Shown: positions 5,961 through 12,561 of the stretch, piece after piece
Numbering within the stretch: position 1 is the stretch's first letter
Layout of the letters: every line of letters starts with the position of its first letter
IMG/VR virus record: IMGVR_UViG_3300013306_000019
Location: 1 to 58,045 of that record
Direction: 5' to 3' (one strand)
DNA: 58,045 nt
Origin: a virus
The notes under the pieces: model-generated
Seen by the model: only the letters and a program-made list of their open reading frames with translations
Database searches by the model: none
What the model was told of the DNA's origin: nothing
Program-made: the position numbers and the translations under genes

Positions 5961-7431
5961 ATACTCGACGAGTACGAGGAGTGAAGGTACGTGCTTTACC
6001 TGTACCGCGCATTGAGGGAAGCTTTCGCCCTAGAGATGTATGCACCTTCACCTGACGTGAACGAAGCTCATAGGGAGGTGCGATGAGCAAGGCAGTGATA
6101 CCCCATACCATTGCATCCAATCGGTCAGGCGAGTCAGCACCCTTTTGGTTAGGGTCCCAGAATACCATTTGCTCTTCAAGCTTCTCGAGAAAGTTCCATA
6201 TCTTCACTCGACCGCGTGACATGGCCATTACGATTGGCTCGGCTCGCATTGCTTTACCCTTTGTCGCTACGACAGTGTGGATGATTAGGGAAGGATCAAT
6301 GTTGTGAATGACTCCGCGAACGAGGTCACCACCTTGGTTACGCTCAATGACGATGTGTTTAGTATCCCACTCCTTTGCCGCTTTCACAACCTCCATTGCC
6401 CAGTGTTCGGGCTTGGCCTTCAGGCTGTAGTCTTGGAGAATGAATGCTGTGCGTTTACTGAGGTCCTTCTCTTGGGTCGCGCCTATGACTACTATGCCAC
6501 ACTCATCTCTAGGCTCAGCGGCCACCGTGGGGTCAACCGCGACAACCCTTAGGTGAGTATAAGGAGGATCGTCAGGGTCCTCAATGCGATTGTCAATGAT
6601 CATGTCCTCTGTGAACACGGCTCCTTGGACACCATCCAGCATTTGACCTTCAATTTCCTGCTTGTAAAGGTCTTCATTACCCTCGTACGCTCGTTCGAGG
6701 TTTTCGATATACGTGTGACCAAGGTTTGTGTTCTCAGTTGTGGCACCCGAAACAACGACGATCTTGTTCTTCTTGTCGTGTGACTTCTCAATCATGTCCT
6801 TCATGAACTGTGTTCGCTTAGGAGTGGTCGCGAGAAGGATTTGAGGTGGGGTCTTTTCGTCCAATGTCAGACGTGCACAAACAACCGCGTTGCTCCATGC
6901 TGTAGCACCTGATGCGTCAGGCTTTGTGGGCCATGCAGCGACCTCATCGCCTACGAGATAGTGGCACTGGAAACCACGCAACTGGTCAGGTGAGTCCGCA
7001 GAGAACAGCAAGGCATACGAGCCATTAGGCCATTCGATCTTACGGATAGAGGGTTTGTACGTGGGCATCTCATCAGGTGCATGGACCTTGATGATGCCTG
7101 ATTCACCCAACGCGATGATGTCACGAGCATCCGCAGCTGTTCTCGCCACAATGCCGATGATTGTTCCTGGACGGGCTAACGCTTTCTCTCTCACCCATTC
7201 GGCGAGCATTCGCGTCTTACCAAAACCACGGCCTGCGCACGCAAGAAGGATGTGCCAGTCTGATTTCGGTGCGAACTGAGATGGTCTGCCCCAGAAATTC
7301 CAGTCATACTTTAGTGATTGGAGCTGTTCGGGTGTATATTTAGCGAAAAACTCTTTTTGCTGCTCTTTTGGCAATTGTGCGACTTTTTGCGCAATTGACA
7401 TCTTTTTCGGATCTACGACGATATTTGACAT
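5959..7431 (-). CDS. terminase large subunit
   Basis: 490 aa, typical TerL length. The ATPase half carries Walker A at residues 66-73 (AGRGFGKT), Walker B in HYLVGDEVA and a coupling motif LLATTPKR. The nuclease half has the acidic triad pattern: VVAVDPT, IVIERNQGG and DRLDAMVWGI. It would package DNA into proheads at the portal, cutting the concatemer. The ATG at 7431 follows the promoter at 7477-7506. The distance to the candidate small subunit (8864-9412) with several small genes between is unusual but not unique. No portal or capsid gene is adjacent in this window. Confidence 0.95.
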   Translation of the reverse strand: MSNIVVDPKKMSIAQKVAQLPKEQQKEFFAKYTPEQLQSLKYDWNFWGRPSQFAPKSDWHILLACAGRGFGKTRMLAEWVREKALARPGTIIGIVARTAADARDIIALGESGIIKVHAPDEMPTYKPSIRKIEWPNGSYALLFSADSPDQLRGFQCHYLVGDEVAAWPTKPDASGATAWSNAVVCARLTLDEKTPPQILLATTPKRTQFMKDMIEKSHDKKNKIVVVSGATTENTNLGHTYIENLERAYEGNEDLYKQEIEGQMLDGVQGAVFTEDMIIDNRIEDPDDPPYTHLRVVAVDPTVAAEPRDECGIVVIGATQEKDLSKRTAFILQDYSLKAKPEHWAMEVVKAAKEWDTKHIVIERNQGGDLVRGVIHNIDPSLIIHTVVATKGKAMRAEPIVMAMSRGRVKIWNFLEKLEEQMVFWDPNQKGADSPDRLDAMVWGITALLIAPPYELRSRQVKVHTSLGRKLPSMRGTGKARTFTPRTRRV

Positions 7432-7472
7432 TTTTTACTCCATTGAGGAATTGAATGTCGTTTCGTCGATAG

Positions 7473-7703
7473 TTAGATTATACCATCAAACTGAGTAGTT
7501 TGTACATAGTCGTTGATGGTGTACAAACCGTCCATTATCTCAATGTCGTTAGGTTTGCGATACAGAGGACGATCGTGCTCAGAACCGACGTAAGTCATCG
7601 TTATGTCTTTACCGTCACTCTTGAACAATTCGTACAGTCTGCGAGCTGAAGGCTCAGGAACGTTCTCACGGTTGATAACGCCGCTTAGTCGATACAGTTT
7701 CAT
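7473..7703 (-). CDS. hypothetical protein
   Basis: 76 aa from MKLYRLSGVINREN. I prefer this ATG, which lies 2 nt after the upstream gene's TAA, over an in-frame TTG at 7724. The last codons (FDGII) overlap the predicted -10 of the terminase promoter. No family recognised. Confidence 0.7.
   Translation of the reverse strand: MKLYRLSGVINRENVPEPSARRLYELFKSDGKDITMTYVGSEHDRPLYRKPNDIEIMDGLYTINDYVQTTQFDGII
7477..7506 (-). promoter_or_regulatory. candidate promoter for the terminase gene
   Basis: On the - strand: TGTACA (7506-7501), 18-bp spacer, TATAAT (7482-7477); predicted +1 about 7470, giving a 39-nt leader. The spacer is one longer than the window norm. It lies inside the 3' end of the 7473-7703 gene. 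Confidence 0.6.
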
Positions 7704-7704
7704 T

Positions 7705-7938
7705 TTACTCTTTATTGTAGACAATTAGGAAACAGGCATTTGGTCCTGCGAATCGCTTTAGTTCGAGCAAATGAGCCTGGTCCCTTTCATCTAGATCGGC
7801 AGGGAGATTTGACTCCACACCATAGGAAAAGGAAACTGAGTCAAAGTGCTTGAGGGCTGCATCTGCTGCGAAACCCTCCGCTTGGAACTGTGACGGTGTT
7901 TCAGTCAATAGGACAATGGTTCTCTGTAGTTTCTTCAT
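7705..7938 (-). CDS. hypothetical protein
   Basis: 77 aa (MKKLQRTIVLLTETPSQFQA...). Alternating hydrophobic strands at both ends (RTIVLLTET; ACFLIVYNKE) around a helical middle suggest a compact α/β fold. Preceded by a strong promoter; the short leader lacks the conserved AUCAACAAC. Function unknown. Confidence 0.75.
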   Translation of the reverse strand: MKKLQRTIVLLTETPSQFQAEGFAADAALKHFDSVSFSYGVESNLPADLDERDQAHLLELKRFAGPNACFLIVYNKE

Positions 7939-7954
7939 TGTTCTATTATATGCA

Positions 7955-7983
7955 ATTATATCGCAGCTTTAGCTGAAAGTACA
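7955..7983 (-). promoter_or_regulatory. promoter for the 7705-7938 gene
   Basis: On the - strand: TGTACT (7983-7978), 17-bp spacer containing the small dyad CAGCTTTAGCTG, TATAAT (7960-7955); +1 about 7948. A second TATAAT (7950-7945) sits exactly 6 nt before the ATG, so a leaderless start is also conceivable. Confidence 0.8.
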
Positions 7984-7984
7984 A

Positions 7985-8125
7985 TCAGTAGAATTTTCCT
8001 TGGAGGATGTCATAAAGGATATCGAGCTGCCCTTCATGGAAATACCACCGAGTCGAAAGGAACTCAGTCTTGGCCTGTTTGGCTTTGGTTGTCTCGATTA
8101 GTTGTCTTAGTTCGTTTTCACTCAT
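7985..8125 (-). CDS. hypothetical protein, leaderless mRNA
   Basis: 46 aa starting MSENELRQLIETTKAK. The ATG at 8125 is chosen because it coincides with the predicted +1 of the promoter at 8132-8160 (TATAGT, six bases, ATG); the longer reading to 8170 would run through that promoter. Helical N-terminus and aromatic C-terminus (FHEGQLDILYDILQGKFY). Divergent from the 8199 gene. Confidence 0.65.
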   Translation of the reverse strand: MSENELRQLIETTKAKQAKTEFLSTRWYFHEGQLDILYDILQGKFY

Positions 8126-8131
8126 AGTTCC

Positions 8132-8160
8132 ACTATACACTGAATCGAGGTCCATGTACA
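8132..8160 (-). promoter_or_regulatory. left-facing half of a divergent promoter pair
   Basis: On the - strand: TGTACA (8160-8155), 17-bp spacer, TATAGT (8137-8132), +1 at 8125 = A of the ATG. Its -35 is 3 bp from the -35 of the opposite promoter, together making the palindrome TGTACACTGTGTACA. Confidence 0.85.
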
Positions 8161-8163
8161 CTG

Positions 8164-8192
8164 TGTACATCTGAGGCTCTGCAGTATATAGT
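8164..8192 (+). promoter_or_regulatory. right-facing half of a divergent promoter pair
   Basis: TGTACA at 8164-8169, 17-bp spacer, TATAGT at 8187-8192, +1 at 8199 = A of the ATG, predicting a leaderless mRNA. Confidence 0.85.
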
Positions 8193-8198
8193 AGTTAC

Positions 8199-8477
8199 AT
8201 GAACAAAACACATAAAGAGATGCTCATTACGGAGGTCACGCTTGATGAAGCATTCAATGCTCTCAATGCAGTCGACTACATGCCTGAGTTCAGGAGGGCT
8301 ACGAACGGACCTGTGTCTGAATGGACCTTCACAGTTCTCAAGGACTCCACTACACTGAGCAACACAGTCAACCTCATCGTCATCGTACCCGCAGGCACCT
8401 ACACACTGGTGAGGGAAGAAGCAACAAGGAACTGGGTCACACTCATCGTACCTGAGGAGCACAATGGACGCGCTTAG
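8199..8477 (+). CDS. hypothetical protein, leaderless mRNA
   Basis: 92 aa (MNKTHKEMLITEVTLDEAFN...). The predicted transcription start is the A of this ATG; no ribosome site precedes it. β-rich C-terminal half (TVNLIVIVPAGTYTLV). First gene of a three-gene + strand unit that interrupts the - strand genome arm. Function unknown. Confidence 0.8.
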   Translation: MNKTHKEMLITEVTLDEAFNALNAVDYMPEFRRATNGPVSEWTFTVLKDSTTLSNTVNLIVIVPAGTYTLVREEATRNWVTLIVPEEHNGRA

Positions 8478-8619
8478 CCATTTGACTGACGACGAGATTT
8501 ATGGCGCACTCGACGTAGTTTGTCCAAGATGTGGTATGCCTGAAGGATATTACTGCATGCCAGTCTTATTCACATTTGTTACCCACTTATTTCTCCATGC
8601 ATCAAGGATTCCCAAATGA
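8464..8619 (+). CDS. small zinc-finger protein
   Basis: 51 aa (MDALSHLTDDEIYGALDVVC...). It carries VCPRCGMPEGYYC ... H-x3-H-x3-R, matching the C-x2-C-G-x5-9-C plus His/Arg pattern of the small zinc-binding domains common in actinobacteriophages. It overlaps the upstream gene by 14 nt and the downstream gene by 4 nt (AATGA). Confidence 0.7.
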   Translation: MDALSHLTDDEIYGALDVVCPRCGMPEGYYCMPVLFTFVTHLFLHASRIPK

Positions 8620-8828
8620 GCAGACGACCACACTCCGACGAAGTAGAGCAAGCTTTCCCTGGTGTTGACAAGGACGTGCTGTACGATCTCCGTATGGCAG
8701 ACCTTCTCGAAGTCCAGGACTGGGGAAATGTCGTCATCACAGATACGAATGCAATGTTCGCATTCATGCTTCGACGGCTGTTTCCTGAAGTCATGCCTGA
8801 AATCGTAGATTACGACGATCGAGATTAA
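8616..8828 (+). CDS. hypothetical protein
   Basis: 70 aa, acidic (ending YDDRD), predicted helical with a hydrophobic centre (TNAMFAFMLRRLFPEVMPEI). Coupled by a 4-nt overlap to the zinc-finger gene. Function unknown. Confidence 0.75.
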   Translation: MSRRPHSDEVEQAFPGVDKDVLYDLRMADLLEVQDWGNVVITDTNAMFAFMLRRLFPEVMPEIVDYDDRD

Positions 8829-8833
8829 ACCAG

Positions 8834-8858
8834 AAAAGGCGAGGTGTTCTCGCCTTTT
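8834..8858. terminator. bidirectional terminator
   Basis: 10-bp stem AAAAGGCGAG / CTCGCCTTTT with loop GTGTT; the A/T runs on both sides let it act for the + trio and for the - strand gene ending at 8864. Confidence 0.9.
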
Positions 8859-8863
8859 GTGGG

Positions 8864-9412
8864 TTAAGCTTCTTCTACTTCTTCTGCGTCGAATATTTCT
8901 TCAGCATCGAGAACTGGTTCTCTGTGTCCGGCAATGATATCGAGTTGATTCATGATATCCTCTAAAGGAGAACCGATGTGCTCCACAGTGACATTGATTT
9001 CCTGACCCGCTTTAAGTCCTGCACGGTCGAGAATCTCTGTTGCTGCTTTAAGTCGAATTCCTTCAGCGATTCCGGGTTGCATGAGCGCTTGCAATACGTC
9101 ATAGGCTTCCATTGTGGAGCCCATCATCATTAGTCGCGCTCTTTCGACACGAGTTGCTGCTGCAGCTTTTACGGCTGGGAGATTTCCTCCATGACGAAGA
9201 CAACGCCCGTCAGTTCCTTTGAGACCCCAAGCTCCGCAACGGTTGCCATCTTTCTTGATGTGCTGACAACGGATAGACGGGAGAGGATCAGCGACGGTTG
9301 CGACCCAGTTCTTTGGAATATCTGAATCTTGCTGAGCCGCTGAGTACTTAATTGTTATAGGAGTGTTATCGGAATCATCCAGTGGTGGTGGAGGGGGCGG
9401 AAAATTGTTCAT
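8864..9412 (-). CDS. putative terminase small subunit
   Basis: 182 aa. Starts with a poly-proline stretch (PPPPPPL). Residues about 48-75 carry CQHIKKDGNRCGAWGLKGTDG...CLRHGG, a C-x9-C-x11-C-x2-H zinc-binding pattern found near the N-terminus of many phage small-terminase-like proteins. It is followed by a helical region (GIRLKAATEILDRAGL) typical of the same proteins. It would recognise packaging sites and regulate TerL. The assignment is by motif and proximity to TerL (1.4 kb downstream in transcription); other DNA-binding roles are possible. Confidence 0.6.
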   Translation of the reverse strand: MNNFPPPPPPLDDSDNTPITIKYSAAQQDSDIPKNWVATVADPLPSIRCQHIKKDGNRCGAWGLKGTDGRCLRHGGNLPAVKAAAATRVERARLMMMGSTMEAYDVLQALMQPGIAEGIRLKAATEILDRAGLKAGQEINVTVEHIGSPLEDIMNQLDIIAGHREPVLDAEEIFDAEEVEEA

Positions 9413-9429
9413 TTTAAACTCACAAGAAT

Positions 9430-9458
9430 AGTATATTACATGATTGTAATATTGTACA
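9430..9458 (-). promoter_or_regulatory. promoter for the 8864-9412 gene
   Basis: On the - strand: TGTACA (9458-9453), 17-bp spacer, TATACT (9435-9430), +1 about 9423; short 11-nt leader without the conserved AUCAACAAC. Confidence 0.75.
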
Positions 9459-9531
9459 CTATACGGTGGGACGAAAACGCCAGTTCACTCTACACCTGGT
9501 AGTCCCAAGAATAGTTGAATTTCTGCTTTTC

Positions 9532-9549
9532 AATACTACATGTAGTATT
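9532..9549. repeat. 18-bp perfect palindrome at the end of the 9548 gene
   Basis: AATACTACA / TGTAGTATT with no loop, overlapping the stop codon at 9548-9550. It could fold into an RNA hairpin but lacks a T-tract; a further nested dyad, GGGAC...GTCCC (9468-9506) with CCAG/CTGG inside, lies just downstream. Confidence 0.6.
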
Positions 9550-9901
9550 ATTCAGGCAAAACCAATTCAGTCATCCACTCTTCAGTGATCTTCTCCATAC
9601 GAACTTTGTCCGTCAAACGACATGTGCCTAAGTATCCTTCGAGGAATGCTTCATGAATCTTTTTGTCCTTGGCAAAGATCGTGAAGTCTGATCCTCCAAA
9701 TGCTGGATTCGCTTTAGGATCAGGGCCAACCCATAGTAGTGCACAAGGAAACTTAACGTACTTCTGAGAATCCCATGGCACAATGTAGAAGTTATAGAAT
9801 CCTTCAACAGGAATCTGAAATCCTTTTTCGATTTCATCATTGTCAAGCTGGCGTTTCTTCCACGCATTGAATTCTTTTTCGTAGCTGTCATCATCTGTCA
9901 A
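9548..9901 (-). CDS. hypothetical protein (TTG start)
   Basis: 117 aa (MTDDDSYEKEFNAWKKRQLD...). The TTG at 9901 is the only reasonable in-frame start and overlaps the end of the upstream gene, consistent with coupling. The central region (FYNFYIVPWDSQKYVKFPCA) is aromatic and β-rich. Function unknown. Confidence 0.7.
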   Translation of the reverse strand: MTDDDSYEKEFNAWKKRQLDNDEIEKGFQIPVEGFYNFYIVPWDSQKYVKFPCALLWVGPDPKANPAFGGSDFTIFAKDKKIHEAFLEGYLGTCRLTDKVRMEKITEEWMTELVLPE

Positions 9902-10070
9902 TTGGAATTTCCTTTACACATTTAGCATTGTAGGTGAAGACTCCACCTTTTGCTGCGCATTGATCATGATACATCATTTGATCAGCCACGCTTGGCATTA
10001 CGAACACGAGTCCTGCAATTAGGATTCCCACGAACAGAATCCACGCAAAGGCATTCTTAATATTCGTCAC
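9891..10070 (-). CDS. small membrane or secreted protein (GTG start)
   Basis: 59 aa. The N-terminal segment AFAWILFVGILIAGLVFVMP is a clear hydrophobic helix, followed by a short exported-looking tail with two Cys (DQCAAKGG, AKCVKE) that could form a disulphide. The GTG at 10070 overlaps the upstream TGA (GTGA). Could be a membrane-anchored early protein; function unknown. Confidence 0.65.
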   Translation of the reverse strand: MTNIKNAFAWILFVGILIAGLVFVMPSVADQMMYHDQCAAKGGVFTYNAKCVKEIPIDR

Positions 10071-10207
10071 GCTTTAGTCCATTCACCGACGTAACGAAAC
10101 ATCACACAATCTGCTTCACCGCAAAGTCTATCTGCTGTCTCTTCATCAGGCATAGGCTGTACTACATTAGCATTCCAACCTGAGAGGATTCCCCATTCGA
10201 GTCTCAA
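10067..10207 (-). CDS. small hypothetical protein (TTG start)
   Basis: 46 aa (RLEWGILSGWNANVVQPMPD...), beginning at a TTG fused to the upstream TGA (TTGA) and ending in a GTGA overlap with the next gene. The chain of overlaps is the main support. Two Cys (RLCGEADC). Function unknown. Confidence 0.55.
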   Translation of the reverse strand: MRLEWGILSGWNANVVQPMPDEETADRLCGEADCVMFRYVGEWTKA

Positions 10208-10566
10208 TCTAACTGCACGTTTCTGTTCGCAGCATAGGCTTTAGCAATGCGAGTAATTTTTGCTTCGTCAACAGGGTTAGAACCTTCAGTGCCTCGTGCT
10301 CCGGGAACTCCGTTGTGCATCATCATCTGGACTTGAGTCACAGGCATCTTGGCATTCTTATCCGTCAAGCTAAACTCCCAGCAGTCAGGTCCAACTTCAT
10401 CAGACCATTCTCCGATGACGGTGTCTTCATGAGCTTCCACCAACTGAACTCGGAAGTAATAGTCCGAATCAATCGGAACTTTACCGCTATGCTCATTCAG
10501 CATCTTGGTCACAGCGAGAATCATCTCGAGCTGTTCGGCGTAGAAGGGGAAGCTATGTTTACTCAT
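10204..10566 (-). CDS. hypothetical protein, leaderless mRNA
   Basis: 120 aa (MSKHSFPFYAEQLEMILAVT...). The predicted +1 of the promoter at 10573-10601 is the A of this ATG. It overlaps the upstream gene's 3' end by 8 nt, so it can be transcribed separately. The middle is β-rich (YYFRVQLVEAHEDTVIGEW). No family recognised. Confidence 0.75.
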   Translation of the reverse strand: MSKHSFPFYAEQLEMILAVTKMLNEHSGKVPIDSDYYFRVQLVEAHEDTVIGEWSDEVGPDCWEFSLTDKNAKMPVTQVQMMMHNGVPGARGTEGSNPVDEAKITRIAKAYAANRNVQLD

Positions 10567-10738
10567 AAAACAATCCTAACACGTTTAGTCCGAATAGTAC
10601 AATCAGTGATTCCATCCCAGTATGAAGGCAACAGGTGGGATAGCATATCCGATGAGAGCTAAAGACATAGAAGAATCCAGCCAGCCAGTAAAGAATCGGA
10701 GGAACACCTATGTCATCGTTCTGAAATAGTCTTTTCAT
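10559..10738 (-). CDS. small putative membrane protein
   Basis: 59 aa from MKRLFQNDDIGV; an alternative in-frame ATG at 10762 is possible. Two hydrophobic stretches (PPILYWLAGFFYVF; MESLIVLFGLNVLGLFYE) suggest two membrane helices; four Cys lie near the loop (RICYPTCCLH). It overlaps the upstream small gene by 26 nt. Function unknown. Confidence 0.5.
   Translation of the reverse strand: MKRLFQNDDIGVPPILYWLAGFFYVFSSHRICYPTCCLHTGMESLIVLFGLNVLGLFYE
10573..10601 (-). promoter_or_regulatory. leaderless promoter for the 10204-10566 gene
   Basis: On the - strand: TGTACT (10601-10596), 17-bp spacer, TAGGAT (10578-10573), six bases, then ATG; +1 = 10566. The same TAGGAT box recurs at the leaderless promoter 51501-51529. 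Confidence 0.7.
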
Positions 10739-10841
10739 TTGCTTCTCGCTCTCGCTCTTCATTTTCTCGCATGATCTTCAAAAGTCCTGCACGAGTCAGC
10801 CTTTGTCGATTCGCTGATTTGATCAACTCTTCAACAGTCAA
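10713..10841 (-). CDS. small basic helical protein (TTG start)
   Basis: 42 aa (TVEELIKSANRQRLTRAGLL then KIMRENEEREREANEK), highly charged and helical, starting 8 nt after the upstream stop. Supported by position and continuous charge pattern only. Confidence 0.45.
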   Translation of the reverse strand: MTVEELIKSANRQRLTRAGLLKIMRENEEREREANEKTISER

Positions 10842-10849
10842 CTTCTCGA

Positions 10850-11080
10850 TTAGCCCATCACCTTAACTTCGAAGTAGTCTCCAGGCTGTAAATCAATTAC
10901 GTTGAGGTTGCCTTGCAAATCTGAATACATCAACCTCTCATCAAGAGTAACTCGGAAATTTATGCACATGATCATTTTAGGTAGACCGCTATGTCCGTAT
11001 CTTCCACCTCGTATGGTAAGTCGATATTTTGCCCGTGACCTCGTAAGAGCCGCGTTTTCCTCTGGCAAGTATTCATTCAT
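10850..11080 (-). CDS. hypothetical protein
   Basis: 76 aa from MNEYLPEENAALTR; this ATG overlaps the upstream TGA (ATGAATGA), so the longer reading to 11146 is rejected. β-rich (MIMCINFRVTLDERLMYSDL; DYFEVKVMG). Function unknown. Confidence 0.7.
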   Translation of the reverse strand: MNEYLPEENAALTRSRAKYRLTIRGGRYGHSGLPKMIMCINFRVTLDERLMYSDLQGNLNVIDLQPGDYFEVKVMG

Positions 11081-11672
11081 CCTTGGCTCCAACTTCGTCC
11101 TGTGACACGGTAGCTTCGTCCTCGCTGATGCCCTTGAACTGATCAAGACTTACACTGAACCGCTCTAGCTCCTTTTCCTCAAGGTACTCTTCAGCTCGTT
11201 CAATTCGAGTGACTTCACTCCAAGGAAGAAACGTCATCACTGTTCGCTTCAACAACACGAGTTCTTCGTGAGGCTCCATAAGTGCATTCATCTGTGAAAT
11301 CATCACATCAGTAATTTCCTGCACCATCTCGCTTTTCTTCTTCAAACCTTTCAGAGAAATCTCTTCCTCTTCAGCAATGGCCTTCAGCTCCGCAACAGTC
11401 GACCTAAACAGACTCTCTCGAACCAGGTTCGCAGTCTCTCCATCAACCTGTTCTTGAACCGTCTTCATGCGGTACGTCGCACGATAGATCACACCAAAGT
11501 CTGTGAGACCCACATACGCTCCGACTGACTGACCACCATCTGCGTGCTGAATCAGAATCTCAGAACCTGGATCGAAGATTCGACCATTCACTTCGTCTTC
11601 AGAAACTCCGTCAAAATCCGGATCGTCTACGCCATCTTCATCCATACCGTCTTCACTTCCTTTTTCAGTCAT
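11073..11672 (-). CDS. acidic protein with a SAP/HeH-like helical motif, leaderless mRNA
   Basis: 199 aa starting MTEKGSEDGMDEDGVDD. The ATG at 11672 equals the predicted +1 of the promoter at 11679-11707. After an Asp/Glu-rich N-terminus and a β-rich middle, the segment TVAELKAIAEEEEISLKGLK followed by KKSEMVQEI matches the helix-extension-helix of SAP/HeH/Rho-N type nucleic-acid-binding motifs. It ends in another acidic tail. Its gene borders the repeat-rich non-coding region, so a replication or DNA-mimic role is possible but unproven. Confidence 0.7.
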   Translation of the reverse strand: MTEKGSEDGMDEDGVDDPDFDGVSEDEVNGRIFDPGSEILIQHADGGQSVGAYVGLTDFGVIYRATYRMKTVQEQVDGETANLVRESLFRSTVAELKAIAEEEEISLKGLKKKSEMVQEITDVMISQMNALMEPHEELVLLKRTVMTFLPWSEVTRIERAEEYLEEKELERFSVSLDQFKGISEDEATVSQDEVGAKDE

Positions 11673-11678
11673 ACTTCG

Positions 11679-11707
11679 ATTATATCTGTTTTTCCTGCAT
11701 TTGTACA
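11679..11707 (-). promoter_or_regulatory. leaderless promoter for the 11073-11672 gene
   Basis: On the - strand: TGTACA (11707-11702), 17-bp spacer, TATAAT (11684-11679), six bases, ATG. Confidence 0.85.
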
Positions 11708-11779
11708 CTCAACTTCTTCTTGAATCATATACAGCTCAAGTTTGCAGACTCGCAAAAACGTGCTAGAATACGTTTGTAC

Positions 11780-11889
11780 CTTTGTACCTTTTTTTGAAAA
11801 GGTTCCATCTCTATAGGGGGATAGAGCTCTCTTATCTCTTTTATACTCTATTCTATATATTCTTAAACTTATTTAAAAAAGGTACAAAG
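11780..11889. repeat. 15-bp inverted repeat pair
   Basis: CTTTGTACCTTTTTT (11780-11794) and AAAAAAGGTACAAAG (11875-11889), perfect, 80 bp apart. Confidence 0.9.
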
Positions 11890-11955
11890 ATACAGAATAG
11901 ATAAAAAAGGTATAGATTCCAACCCCAGATGACTGTTCCTTTTTCCAGAAAAAGA

Positions 11956-12059
11956 TTCAAAAACGATACAAACTATACGATTTCTCAAATTCGGTACAGT
12001 CATTTTCTCGACCTCCAATGTAAGCAGTATATCTTCCACTCTTTTGTATCGTTTTTGAA
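11956..12059. repeat. 17-bp inverted repeat pair
   Basis: TTCAAAAACGATACAAA (11956-11972) and TTTGTATCGTTTTTGAA (12043-12059), perfect, 70 bp apart. Confidence 0.9.
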
Positions 12060-12115
12060 CTACAAAAAGGTACTCACATCTGGAGCCACCCGAGCCCCAA
12101 AATCGTGTACAGCCC

Positions 12116-12146
12116 AAAAGAGGGAGCCGACAGAATCGACTCCCTC
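12116..12146 (-). terminator. terminator of the primase-helicase operon
   Basis: On the - strand: GAGGGAG, 13-nt loop, CTCCCTC, then TTTT; it lies 3 nt past the stop of the 12150 gene. Confidence 0.85.
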
Positions 12147-12149
12147 CTT

Positions 12150-12347
12150 CTACTTTTCTAGCATGTACTGACGATATGCCGTAATAAAATCAACGGACAT
12201 CTGCGGAAACTGGTCCCTGTCCTCGTCCTCTTCGCCATACTTCAAGTACTTGTACGTGTCATAGTCCATCAGCGAAATCAAGTCCTCAAGTACCTGTCGG
12301 ACCACATCACGATCTAACTCACTCACTGTTTCTTCACCTATTTCCAA
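12150..12347 (-). CDS. hypothetical protein
   Basis: 65 aa, strongly acidic and helical (MEIGEETVSELDRDVVRQVL; KYGEEDEDRDQFP). Overlaps the upstream gene by 14 nt; last gene before the operon terminator. Function unknown. Confidence 0.7.
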   Translation of the reverse strand: MEIGEETVSELDRDVVRQVLEDLISLMDYDTYKYLKYGEEDEDRDQFPQMSVDFITAYRQYMLEK

Positions 12348-12561
12348 CGTACTCCCATGCAGGTTTTATTTGAGTGACGAGGTATCTATTCGGACCTTCA
12401 CTCACCCATCTCTCTGCAATTTCGCGAGTTGGTGCGATATACACGCAGTCAGTCTTATCTCCTGTCGGAGCAAGAGGATGTTTTTGAAGAACACCCCATA
12501 GTCTGATCTCCTCATGGGCGTATGAGTCTGATCTTTTCTTCGCATCTTCCATTCTAATCAT
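12334..12561 (-). CDS. hypothetical protein
   Basis: 75 aa from MIRMEDAKKRSD; the ATG at 12561 overlaps the primase stop codon (TAATG), preferred to the longer in-frame starts. The segment YIAPTREIAERWVSEGPNRY has the strand-helix-strand look of many small proteins here. Function unknown. Confidence 0.7.
   Translation of the reverse strand: MIRMEDAKKRSDSYAHEEIRLWGVLQKHPLAPTGDKTDCVYIAPTREIAERWVSEGPNRYLVTQIKPAWEYVGNR

Larger units (their letters stand above)
11709..12115. other. A/T-rich non-coding region with paired inverted repeats (candidate replication origin)
   Basis: About 410 bp without a credible gene. It holds a tandem TTTGTACC (11773-11788), a 15-bp inverted repeat CTTTGTACCTTTTTT (11780-11794) with its complement at 11875-11889, and a 17-bp perfect inverted repeat (11956-11972, TTCAAAAACGATACAAA, with 12043-12059). 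More GGTAC/GGTAT words occur at 11899, 11992 and 12069. It lies between the SAP-like protein gene and the primase-helicase operon. Iteron-like repeats, A/T richness and position suggest an origin; a transcription control region is the alternative. Confidence 0.5.

Noticed and set aside
11869-12171. ORFs of about 80 residues on both strands in the repeat region
   Set aside because: Low-complexity A/T-driven translations without ribosome sites or promoter; the inverted repeats explain the sequence better.
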